From positions 52,152,078-52,216,077 of the forward strand of contig OY288241.1 in the NCBI GenBank assembly GCA_958450325.1: a stretch of 64,000 nt of DNA. The letters are read 5' to 3'. The translations under genes and the position numbers were made by a program. The notes below the pieces were generated by a model. That model saw only the letters and a program-made list of their open reading frames with translations, made no database searches and was not told where the DNA came from. Each line of letters begins with the position of its first letter. The first letter of the stretch is position 1. Positions 44,001 through 54,331 of this stretch are shown here, piece by piece. The DNA comes from Agrostemma githago. Its lineage: Eukaryota; Streptophyta; Magnoliopsida; Caryophyllales; Caryophyllaceae.

Positions 44001-44751
44001 ATAGCAACTCAAAAGCCAAATGAAAAAGAAAAATGCCAAAAGAAAACCATCTCACAAAAATATTCTCACCCTCTCAAAAATAATCCTTTCTCCGATCATT
44101 ACCGTGAAGAGCCTACCAAAGGACCGAGTCCCTACGAAGGATGATAGCGGTAATGATCAGTCTTCCCTCATTTTGCAACCTTATCCACCTTTTTACTTGG
44201 ACTAGTTGGGCGATTTTTGTCATGGGACGACGCTCTTGGCTTATCGCTAAAGGGGGCGGGGCTTCACTTACCTACAATGTCGAATAACTCCGTGGTTCAT
44301 CCTTTTTCCATCCCGCCTATCGTCCCGTAGTACGTTCTTAGAAGGTTAGGAGGAACCTAGGTAAGTTACCAACGTTTTTATTGCTTTGTTGTCATACTAT
44401 TAGGGTTTGGTCCATTTTGGTTTGTGTTATTAGCTTGGGAAAGTTGTCTCTTGCCTTGAGTCCCTAACCGGTGTCTCTTTCACCGCTTTGTTGAGGGAAG
44501 CGGTATTTGTTTTGTCTTGGATGCAACCGATTATTTGTTTGTTTGTGTGTTTGTTGTTTATGTGTTTTCGTGTTCGGTTGTATCCACAGTTTTGTCGCAA
44601 GACCTCACTTGCCTTGCGGAGAGCACTTGTCCTCTAAGTGTTCTCGCGTGAGTTGAAAGGGCGAAGGGTGCGCTAATACCCGCTCGGTTAGTAGTCTAGT
44701 TTCTTTTAGTTTTTAGTTAGTTTGTGCTTACTCGAGGGCGAGTAAGGGTTA

Positions 44752-44763
44752 AGTGTGGGGGAG
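44752..44763 (+). other. E3 polypurine tract
   Basis: aagtgtgggggag ends one base before the 3' LTR start TGATAAG at 44765, the required position for priming plus-strand DNA. Confidence 0.85.
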
Positions 44764-44764
44764 T

Positions 44765-44896
44765 TGATAAGTGTGTTTTGCAGTGCTTATTTGTTGTGTT
44801 TGGTCCCAATTTCTCTTGTGAAATCGCTCTTTGGAGCGGTTTCAGGGCTACTTACGCTTCTTCTAGTTTGTTTTAGGTTCCTAAGACCAGTCTTGG
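44765..44896 (+). repeat. E3 3' LTR, first 132 bp
   Basis: Same start as the 5' LTR (TGATAAGTGTGTTTTG) and ends at CAGTCTTGG, where the E2 LTR TGTAGACACC begins. cttgg (44892-44896) is the expected target duplicate of E2. The rest of the LTR should lie past the E2 3' end, off the window. Confidence 0.9.
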
Positions 44897-45472
44897 TGTA
44901 GACACCCACATTTGACCGCTAGGTGTCTATAGCAGTTTCCGACAAACACCCGATGATGATCGGACGCTAACGTGCTTTAACGTACTCGGAAATGGGCTCG
45001 AAACATGGATATTTAGCTTGGGCTTATTAAGGAGTACAAATTTCACAAAACCAACCTCAAATTCAGGCCCAGTGGGTCGTTTCGAGTCAAATAACACTAA
45101 TTTGGGTCGAATCCGACACCAGGGGTAAAACCGTCTTTTAGCGACCGAGTCAAAACCCGGTCAAAGATATTTCCCGAGACTTTTGGACCGACCGTGATGT
45201 CTCACGTGTCCTGATCGGACTCCAATCCACAAAAATCAGCTTCACAAAATAATAAACAATTCCGTTTAAGGTAGAATTCGATCCCGAGTAGGAATTCTAT
45301 CCGAAAACCGATTCAAACACCCAACCGAGTACAATTACTCGGCCGAGCAGCATGAACCAGCCGAGACTCTCTTTTCTTCCTTCACAAGAGAACGGAATTC
45401 GTGTTCTCCTCAGCTTCTTACCCAAGCGGTAATTCTAGTTCAAACACATCTCTCCAAGTCAAGGTCGGGAAC

Positions 45473-45486
45473 TCCCTATAAATAGC
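45473..45486 (+). promoter_or_regulatory. E2 LTR TATA box
   Basis: ccctataaatagcc, 580 bp into the LTR, matching the position of the minus-strand TATA boxes in E1 (11431-11443) and S2 (about 50956-50966). Transcription of the element should start some 30 bp further on. Confidence 0.7.
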
Positions 45487-46848
45487 CCCTTGCATACAAC
45501 ACTTTAGACACACATTCATTGATTACCGACATCAAATATTAGCAACAGAAATACACAACTTTTTCACATCAATCCTCCTTACACTTAGCATCGAGAAACC
45601 GATACTACAAACCCGAAGGAAACCGGCCCGATACCCGACACCCTTCACCCGATTCTCGTCCAAACCGAACCCCCTAGCCGAACCAAACATCACTCGACGC
45701 TCCCGTGCCTAGCCACATTCCGACGAGCTCCGATCCGAGTCAACAAAAGCATGTAGGTTGAGGGTGTACCAAACCCGATTTCTCCTTTCTTCTCCTTCCT
45801 TCTCTTCGTCCGTTTTTTTATGGGTCAAGAGTCGTCTTTTTTTTATTTTTTCTCTAATATCGTTATTAACGAAAAACTATTTTCATAACAAACATTCTTA
45901 AAAAGACGATATCGATTCTTCTATAATCGAATATTGTATCGAAAAAAATTATATTAAGATCCTGACGATATCAAAAAATCGTTACATCTTTTCTCGTTCA
46001 AAATTCTTTTCTTTTACTTTTCGTTCAAAACAAACTTTTTTTTACAAAACCCTTTTTATTCCGAATATTCGATATCGATCTCATAATCGAACATCGGATA
46101 CGACGAATGTCGAAAACATGAATCGAATACAAATTAATTCATAACTTGTACGCGGTTCATCAAAACAACAATTTTCGAACAACGAGCGAAACGGGACATG
46201 CCCGCACGCGAGTCGCGCCCCTCACAGGCGACTCGCGTACGAGTCTGAAATCCGTGCTCCTTTTTTAACTTTTTTGTTCGTTTTATTATTTATTCTTCGA
46301 ATCGATTTCTAAAATTTACATCTTTTCCAAAACTATTCCAAGTATTTGATATTGATTTCGTAGTCAACTATCGAATATTACGAATACCGAAAATACTAAG
46401 TCGAGTACGAATTAGGCAATATTCGTACGCGATTTAATAAAAAATCGAATTTTCAGAAAACCGTGTCAAAAAACAGACCGACACGCGACCCGCCGGCATC
46501 CCGGGCGAGCCGCGCGGCCGGCTGTCCCGACGCACCCTTTTCGTTCTTTTTTATTATTTTTCGAACATCGTTTTTTATACAAAACAACTTCTTTTCAACA
46601 ATATTTTTTAGATTTCGATTAACATTTATTTTCTCGATCTCGCATATTTATTTTTTGCTATATTATTTTACAAATCGATACTAACTCGTTTGTTCATCTT
46701 GTAGCAAATTCATTCTTTTTCATCATTTGTTTTATTATACTAAAACGAATCTCACATGCTAAATTCAACTTTGACGTTAATTAATTTCTCATGCATTAAA
46801 CCGATTTAGCAACCCGTTCAATTCCTCACATGCTTAGGAAAACAATGT

Positions 46849-47091
46849 TTGCATATCATTCATCGTTCAACTAACGCGCGCATTAAAACGTCATTCGATA
46901 TCCTAGTAGAGGCCGCTAATGTGCGGGCGGGGTTGGGTGTTCTTAGTGAGCTTCCCAACACGTACCCTCACCCCTTACTCAGAACCGTGGTTTCCGGATG
47001 TCCGAAACCATTGGCAACGAGAGTCATTCAATATACGATTAACCGCTCAAGTCGGCATCTATATCGATATGCAAAGGGACGAGCCCAATAA
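46849..47091 (+). other. Conserved U5 ORF block in E2 LTR
   Basis: The block encodes LVEAANVRAGLGVLSELPNT, also readable in the other two LTRs (E1 9569-9348 minus, S2 49511-49290 minus), where it sits in a 73-codon ORF starting MFR. In E2 one base is lost near the start, so the ORF is not intact. I report it as conserved sequence, not as a gene. Confidence 0.5.
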
Positions 47092-47258
47092 ACTCTGACA
47101 ACGGAAATGGGCCGTATTTGTACACGGCCCACTACGACATAGAGTGGGCTCGAACGGTTCCGAATAACCATAAAATTCGGTGGCGACTCCGACTTCGATT
47201 TAAATTTCCATTAGACCATCTCATGGAGATTCATTCGCCTCCCCAAAACCCGCGCGTG

Positions 47259-48718
47259 TGATAAGTGTAGTTTGTAGTGCCTATTTCGTAGTGTTTTGGT
47301 CCCATTTTCCTTGTGGAATCGCTCCTTGGGAGCGATTCATGGGCTTCTTATGCTTCCTTTAGTTCGTTTCAGGTTCCCGGGACCCATTTGGAAGAGTTGG
47401 AGCGTTTCCGACTCTATTCATACACATTTTGGAGCCAACGAGATAAAGGAACGATGACTCGATGCTTTGGAATCGACCCCGAGACCTTGGGACCCAATCC
47501 CGAGCCTCCGAGACCCGATCCCGAGTCCCGAGAATCGATGAGAAGTTCATGTGAAGCAAGGAGGAACCAAAAGGATCATATTGGAGGCCTACAAGACTCA
47601 TCCCCGACGGGTATGCACCTCATCCCGTCGGGGACGAAGTGCGCTTTTAGAGGAGCCACTGCCAGGCCGTCCTGGTCGGGACCACCGGCCGTCCCGGTCG
47701 GGATGATCCCGTCCCGATCGGGACCAAGGTGCTGTGGTCGGACTTTCTTTTCTTTCTTCTCCCTTCCATTTGTAACCCTATATATACTCTTCCCTTGTTT
47801 TGTAAAGCTTATGTTAGACATTACCCACAAATCCTAGCCTAGTTTTAGCATAGATTAGATTAGATTAGTGTAGATTAGTCCTTAGATTATCGTTAATCCT
47901 AGATTAGTGCTTGTAATTTGGGAATTCTTCAAGATCTTCACCAAGCTTGACAAACTTGGATGTTTGTTTTGGGTTTTTCTCATTTATGCAAGTTTCCTTC
48001 TTCCTTTCATCTTCTAGTATGGTATAATCTTCTTTTCCTTTCTTTTAATCTTTGTTCTTTCCTCAAGTTTGAATCTTTAGTTCTTGTTTATTGGTTTGTT
48101 CTCCATCTTTGTTAGTTTTATATATGCATCCTCTTGTTCTTGTGTTGGGTTATCTTGTTTTTGTTAGTTTTAGATTAGATATGTTAGAGTAGTACCTTGC
48201 TAGGGTTAGTAGGGTGATTAGGGTGTTAATTGGGTGATTAAGGGTTTGTTGGAGATGTTGGTGGAAGATTTGGGTTTCCTCTTGGTTGATGCATATCACA
48301 TGTTTGTTGGAATGCTTGAATGACTAAGTAGGTTAGAATGCTTGTTTTTCTTGCCTTCCTTTGTCATGTGTGTCGCCGAAATGGGTTCCATGAGGAACCT
48401 CTAGGTGAGTCTAAGTTAGATTACCTAGATTACCCTACTACCTCCTTCACTCTAACTCCTCCTTGACCATTCCGTTACCCATTTGACCCCGACCTAATCC
48501 TAGCCCGTTTCCTTTGATTGTTTTCTTGCTTTAGACCTAGCTTAGTCCTAGTCTCCCCCTCCTTAGATTAGGTCGTCTCGAACATAGTCCTAGACCGTAG
48601 CATACCTTAGTCTGACCTCCCGTCCCTGTGGATTCGACCCGACTTACCCTAGCTACCCTAGTTAGGTTTTGCCGGTTTTTATTTGGTGGCAGGATCCACG
48701 ACAAATCCCATCTCATCA
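47259..48718 (+). repeat. Solo LTR S1, Athila-like, in the E2 LTR
   Basis: TGATAAGTGTAGTTTG to CCCATCTCATCA, 1460 bp, flanked by the duplicate GCGTG (47254-47258, 48719-48723). Its start, TATA (ccctatatatactc, 47777-47790), ccgtcccggtcggga boxes (about 47600-47725) and end region (ccctgtggattcgaccc) match the E3 LTR layout, so it is a related family. No PBS or internal sequence is present, so it is an LTR left by unequal recombination. Confidence 0.93.
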
Positions 48719-48767
48719 GCGTGGCCGCGTTGGGGTGGACCTATGTCATGTCCACAATTTGGCGACT

Positions 48768-48785
48768 CCGCTGGGGATCTACTGA
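48768..48785 (+). other. E2 primer-binding site
   Basis: TGGCGACTCCGCTGGGGA, three bases after the LTR end; identical to the E1 site. Confidence 0.88.
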
Positions 48786-49046
48786 TGAGTTAATAACCTT
48801 CGGTATCCTCAGGGTGAGACTCGAATAGAAATCGTTTGACTAGTACAATACGCTTTTTAGTTTTACGGTTCATGCATAACCTCATTTTCCCGGGCCGGTA
48901 CTCGTGACCGACGTCCCACTATACCATTGATATAGTCCAAACTGGTTATGTCAAAGGTGTCCATTAGCCGATTCGTATGGGTTTTACGGCATGTCCTAAT
49001 CTCAACTCGAGTTAGGGAGTCCGCCCCGATTCTCGATAGGCTATGG

Positions 49047-51375
49047 TGTGGACATGACATAGGTCCACCCCGACGCGGCCACGCGCAGGTTTGGGTAGGC
49101 GAATGAATCTCCATATGAAACGGATCGAATTGAAATTTAGGTCTATGTGGAGTCGCCACCGAATTTTGTGGTTATTCGGAACCATTCGAGCCCACTCTAT
49201 GTCGTAGTGGTCCGTATACAAAATACGGCCCATTTCCGATGTCAGAGTTTATTGGGCTCGTCCCTTTGCATTTGATACCAATACCGACATTATCGGATAT
49301 TGTGTATTGAATGACTCTCGTGCGCCAACGGGTTCGGGCATCCGGAAACCGAGGTTCTGAGTAAGGGGTGAGGGTACGTGTTGGGAAGCCCACAAAGGAC
49401 ACCCAACCCCGCCCGCACATTAGCGGCCTCTACTAAGAATTCGAATGACTTTCCAATACGCGCGTTACTTGAACGGGAAAAAGATATGCAAAGATTATTT
49501 TCCCTAAACATGTGAATGGAATTGAAAAGGGTTTCTATGTCGATTTAATGCAATTAATTCTACGTCAAAGTGGAATTTTAGCATGTGGGTTCATTTTAGT
49601 AAAATAAAATAAACGACAAAAATCGACAAAAGAAACAATCAAACCGTTAGTAACGATGTAACGAGTAATAAATTGAATAAAGATATAGATGTGATGAATG
49701 CATGATTTTGGAAAGAATAGTAGGTCACGTGATGGATTAACACGTGTTGACCGAGGTCAAGGAAAAATATATCGAGATCTAAAAAAAATGTTTTGTCTAA
49801 AAAAAATGATGTTCGAAGAATAATAATAAAAAAAGAACGAAATTGTTTTCTTCGGAAAATTGATGATTTTATTAAATCGCGTACAAATATTGCGTAATTT
49901 GCACTCAACTTAATATTTTCGATATTCGTCGTATTCAATATTCGATTATGAAATCGATATTAAATACTTGGAATAATTTATACTCGATTTTGATTTTGAT
50001 GCTCGTTATATCCCATATCCGATTATGGAATCGATATGGAATACTAGAGTGAAAAAATAAAGAAAATAATGTAAGTCGTTTTAAATTAACTAGCACGATA
50101 TAAATTTTCTCCGCGTTTATTAATGTCGTAATTAATCCAATTGAATTAGAGGACATCTATATTAGCATCAACGAAAATCGTGTTAATTAATTTATTTGAC
50201 TAAATCATTAGATTCGACATCCAGTTATGGAATTGGTATCGAATCTAATAGATCGATACTTTGATACAAAAAACTCGACTTGATTCCCTCCGCATCCCGA
50301 CATCATAATTAATTCTTGCGAATTGTTTGATGTCGGATCCGCATCAACGGGTTTCGACCTTTATTAAATATAATGCTTGTTTTTGAAAAATAATGTAAAT
50401 ATACGACTAATGATAATGATGCAAACAAAATAAAAAAATATTGTTTAAGTTAACTTATCTCAATAATCAAATAATCGGGGTATTGGAACAAGCGACCGTC
50501 AACGCTGTGTGCAGTACACTTGTATATTCGTGTTTCCTTATTCCGATACCCCTCTTATTCGACACAAATCGATAAGTATTTTAATGTTTTGTATTAGTAT
50601 TATCGATATTATGATGCAATAAAGGAAAAAAAAATAAAAAAAATAAAAAAGTAAGAAAAAGCGAAGAAGATGACGAGAGGAAGAGAAGAAGGAGAGAACG
50701 GGGTTTTGACACCCTCAACCTACATGTTCTTGTCTCGGATCGAACTCGTAACCGTGGCTTCAACACAAGAGTCTTCGAGGTTTTATGGAGGTTAAGTTAT
50801 GGTGGCTCGGGATTGATTCCTAAAACTAGGTTTAGGATTTTTTTGCTAGTGTAGAATTGCTAGGGTTTGATTAGGGTTTGTAATAGATGTTGTATGTGTG
50901 TGTAGGGTTGCTCTAGGGTTTTTTTCAATGTGTGAAAGTGTGTTGCATGGGGGTGTTTATATAGGCATGGTCATGCACTTTGGTGTCTAGGGTTTTGCCT
51001 TGACGGACTTGACCTGATGGCCCGTCTGAAGATGGACTGTTGGTTTTGCTTCTTGAGTTGGACTTTTGATGTTGTGAATGGTTGTTTTGTATGTCTCGGA
51101 AACGACCTTGACCAGGGTTGACCCAATCGCAAAAAGTCGGTTTTAATTCCGGTGTCGATTTTGGCCCAAATTAGTCTTGTTTCGCTCGGAACGGTCCGCT
51201 GGGCCTGGATTCGAGGTTGATTTTGTGAGATTTGTACTCTGTAAGTGTGTTAGCCAGCGATTAATGGATTTGAGCCCGTATCCGAGCGCATAGAAGCACG
51301 TTAGCGTCCGATCATCATCGGGTGTTTTTTGGAAACTGCCATAGACACCTGGCAGTCAAAATGCAGGTGTCTACA
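49047..51375 (-). repeat. Solo LTR S2, same family as E1/E2, inverted
   Basis: 2329 bp from tgtggacatgac to gcaggtgtctaca, flanked by the duplicate TATGG (49042-49046, 51376-51380). Joining the flanks restores the leader seen in E1. It lacks the palindromic and cgcgac clusters that E1 and E2 carry, although the flanking LTR sequence is collinear. It lies 282 bp from the E2 LTR in opposite orientation. Confidence 0.93.
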
Positions 51376-51380
51376 TATGG

Positions 51381-52172
51381 ACACTGGTATAGACCCTTAC
51401 AGACTGACCGAGACTTAGCTTAAGAGCATACATGGCGTCATTATACTGTTTCCATGACTACGTGCTACTTGATCCACATCTTTTTCAAAAACCGTCATTT
51501 TTCAAAATTTGCATCCTTTTCAAAATATCCAATTTCAAAACCCCGGACATATACCGAATTTAGGACTTATGATTTTACTCAAAATAGCCTTTTTCTAGCC
51601 GGTATTATGCCCATTTCAAAACTCGAAAATATTTTCGAAACTTTCAAAACCCGTCATTCGGCCCACTTCTTTTTCTTTTTCGAAAAAGGGCCGGATTTTT
51701 CTCCCCGATTTTTACTCGGACTTTCAAAATCATATTTCAAAACTTCCTCTTCTTAGACTTCCCGTATTTAGCAGTGTCGGGTCGTGTCATAAGTCGTTGA
51801 AGTCTCTAGCGTCAAAACTCCGTCGATCTTACATCATGGATTTTTTCCCCTATCCTAGTCCGCCTTATTTTACTAAGGCAAGGCTCACCTACGTAGGACA
51901 TACTCCTACAAAGGTTGGCCCATTTACAGAATCGAGTCTAAAAGTCTGGGAATGTATCACGTGAACCTTCCTTCGGACAGGGCCCAACCCACAGCGTTGG
52001 ATCCTGAGGAAGGCCCACATTTTCACAAGTCGCCCGTCTAGGTGTCTTTTCCGAGTCATTACCGTTTTAGTCTTCTTCCTTTTCCCTTGCTCGGGATGTA
52101 ATTTCCTTAGGATTCGGGTTAAGTTGCTAATTACGTGGTGCTCTTATAGACAGGCCACCCTTCACTCGAACC
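51381..52172 (+). other. E2 leader, gag-proximal part
   Basis: Untranslated leader, collinear with E1 8033-8830 (minus). Words such as cgtcgatcttacatca (51820) and gtcgcccgtctaggtgtctt (52030) match E1. No ORF is supported. Confidence 0.7.
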
Positions 52173-53479
52173 ATGACGCAAAAAGCCATAGATGACTTGA
52201 CCGCCTCGTTGACCCAAATCCAGGACCAATTGAGGAGAATGCGGGAGGACCAAATTGCCATCGTCACTCGGGTTAGTGCCGTGGAACAGGGAACCCCCAA
52301 TGCTTCGATCGAAGATGACGGACCCTTACCCGCATTGGCCGGCGCGGTCCAAAAGCTGCAGGAACAGGTCCATTCGACCACCAGAAACACCATTCTCACG
52401 GAAAATGCCCGTACCTATTCACCCTTAACTGATGAACTGCCCGCTAACCTCAACTTGACGGGCTTGCCAATGTTCGACGGGACTGAAGACCTTGTACTCC
52501 ACATTCGGGCTTTCAAAGACTTTATGGCTGTTAAAGGGGTCAAATCGACCATGTTTAAGCATCTCTTTGCTTCCTCTCTGGAGAAACACCCGAAGGCCTG
52601 GTACTACAGGCTTGACCCCAAGAAATACAAAACTTGGGACGATGTTGCAATGGAATTCGCGCGAAACTACGCGGATAATGCTGAAATCCAGACTACTATG
52701 CGTACTCTGGAAGTTATGGCCCAAGAGCCTAAAGAGGGTTTCACCAAATACCTTCAAAGGTGGAGGACCGAAAGTGTTAAACTGGTGGACAAGCCCAGCG
52801 AAAAGGTGCTAGTGGAGGCCTTTGTCAAAAACCTCCTCCCTGCTTACCGAGTCCATCTCAGGTACGCCATCATACCCGACTTCGCCACTCTGACCGAAAT
52901 GGGTACTAGAATCGAAGATGATCTAAGGCTAGAGAACCTTACTAAGGCCTTTACCAAGGGGTATCAAGGAGCCAGTTCCTCCTCCAACAAGCCCGCCACC
53001 ACAACGGCGGCCCGAAGCATCTTCGACGAGGTTAACTCACTTGACACCTCGACTAAAAAGAATACTCCAAATCGGGTATTCACTGACATAGGGACAACCT
53101 ATGCTAATGCCTTACAAAGGCTGTCTTCAAAAGGTCTAATCCAACCGATAGGCCCGATCCCAGAAGTCCCCGTGGAAAAGCGATCCAAAAGCTACAACAT
53201 TCAAGCCTATTCACTACAAGAAAAACTGTTCCGGGCGTCCACCTGTTTGGCGTCCTTGGCATATGGACGCCGACATGGCGTCGGAAAAATCATACGGGCG
53301 TCCACAGTCGGACGTCAAAATTGGTGTCCGATTGCATTTTGGGAGGACATAACTCAGGCCGACGGGCGTCCACAAGCGGACGCCATTTGGGGTAATTGGC
53401 GTCCACTGGCGGACGTCATTTTGGGTAAAACGGGCGTCCACCAATGGCGTCCGACAGTGGACGCCCGTCGACTTCAGTT

Positions 53480-54331
53480 GGCGACATATGCTCGCGCACC
53501 CCCCTCTCCCCCATCACTCTCTAAAAAAAACACTCTCTACCTCTCTTCCTCTACTCGCCGATCCACTCCTCCATTCCTCTCCTCAATTTTTTCCTAATTT
53601 TTGGTATGTTTCTTACTTACTTAGTTGTTATTCATTATATTTAGTTCTTGTTTTCTATTGTTTCATAGTAAATATTGTTTAGGTCTAAATTTAGATTAGG
53701 TTGATTAGTTTAGGCCAAATTCGATTAGGTTGATTAGTTTAGCCCAAATTTGATTAGGTTGATCAGTTTTGCCCATCACAATTTTGATTATGGTTTGATC
53801 AATTTGGTTGAATTGAGCTACAATGACCTCTAGGGCATTCCGTGAGTTTTTGTGTCACTTAGGACGGACCAAAAGGTGTCGTAATAATGCCGGAATTTCC
53901 CGAAACCACTTCTATCTTGATCGGGGTTGTAATTAGGTGTTAGCGGTACTTTCGGAGTTTTGATATCTGTATCCGAAAATTTGACCTTATTTGACCTGTT
54001 TTAGCTGTTTTTGTCTGACTTAGGCCATGGATTTTTGTCTTTCGTTTGGTTATTTTGGGATTAAATTGATAAATGAGTTAGAGTTTTCGTAAATTGCGAT
54101 GAAATTGTGATTACATTTGTGATTACTATCGGTGACTGATTTTTGTAAGGTCAATTCTAGAGTAATAAGACATTTGGGTTCACTTTGACGTATTAGGGAT
54201 TAAATTGAGGAAACTTAGTTAGAGAAATTAAGTTTAAGTTAAATGGTGAGTAAATTTTCGTTTAGTATGTTACAAATGAAGTTAGGAAAATTAAACTTTA
54301 ATGTGTTATATATATTTTTTGAACATAGAAA
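53480..54331 (+). promoter_or_regulatory. C3 leader, first intron and shared module
   Basis: A C/T-rich leader (53500-53600) ends at ttttg|gtatgttt (donor about 53603), and an acceptor-like gaacatag lies at 54322-54329, two bases before ATG 54332. The implied leader intron contains, at 53827-54050, the block shared with the first intron of the E5 PMD gene. No clear TATA box was found. Confidence 0.55.

Larger units (their letters stand above)
41695..44764 (+). other. E3 noncoding 3' region
   Basis: Contains, in order: a second palindrome array (42033-42180, tcccgaccgggatga types) and a TATA-like ctttatacccc (42232-42243); the stem-loop triplet (42595-42839); an internal AGTGTGGGGGAG (42960-42970); an AT-rich stretch; a block matching E4 near 38370; an (AAAG)n microsatellite with a few longer A-runs (43896-44000); a gtaatgat-bearing block; and the 3' polypurine tract (44752-44763). 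Short ORFs here are low complexity, and I do not support any as genes. Confidence 0.7.
38515..44896 (+). mobile_element. Non-autonomous Athila-like element E3
   Basis: 5' LTR 38515-40132, PBS 40136-40153, one intact ORF (40321-41694), noncoding 3' part with a stem-loop triplet, polypurine tract and the first 132 bp of the 3' LTR (44765-44896), where E2 is inserted. No pol is present. LTR ends TGATAAGTG...CCGTCA and the tRNA-Asp-type PBS place it with Athila-related elements. Its noncoding 3' part is collinear with E4, so E4-like elements are candidate partners. Confidence 0.85.
44897..48764 (+). repeat. E2 5' LTR, about 2403 bp without S1
   Basis: TGTAGACACCCACATTTG to TATGTCATGTCCACA, interrupted at 47259-48718 by S1. 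TATA ccctataaatagcc lies at 45473-45486, with an upstream actcggccgag dyad at about 45340. GC-rich cgcgagtcgcg clusters are at 46196-46245 and 46478-46530. The U5 block 46849-47091 is conserved with E1 and S2, and a ten-base PBS-like word lies at 47181-47190. Confidence 0.92.

Noticed and set aside
43786..44055. Lys-rich or Phe-rich ORFs on both strands
   Set aside because: They translate the AAAG-type microsatellite of E3.
46463..46684. 73-aa ORF in the E2 LTR
   Set aside because: GC cluster followed by T-rich sequence; not shared with the E1 or S2 LTR.
47259..48718. S1 as a truncated full element
   Set aside because: Both ends are LTR termini with a 5-bp duplicate and no PBS or internal sequence, so a solo LTR explains it.
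51454..51756. 100-aa ORF in the E2 leader
   Set aside because: T/C-rich leader sequence; the E1 counterpart is not open in this frame.
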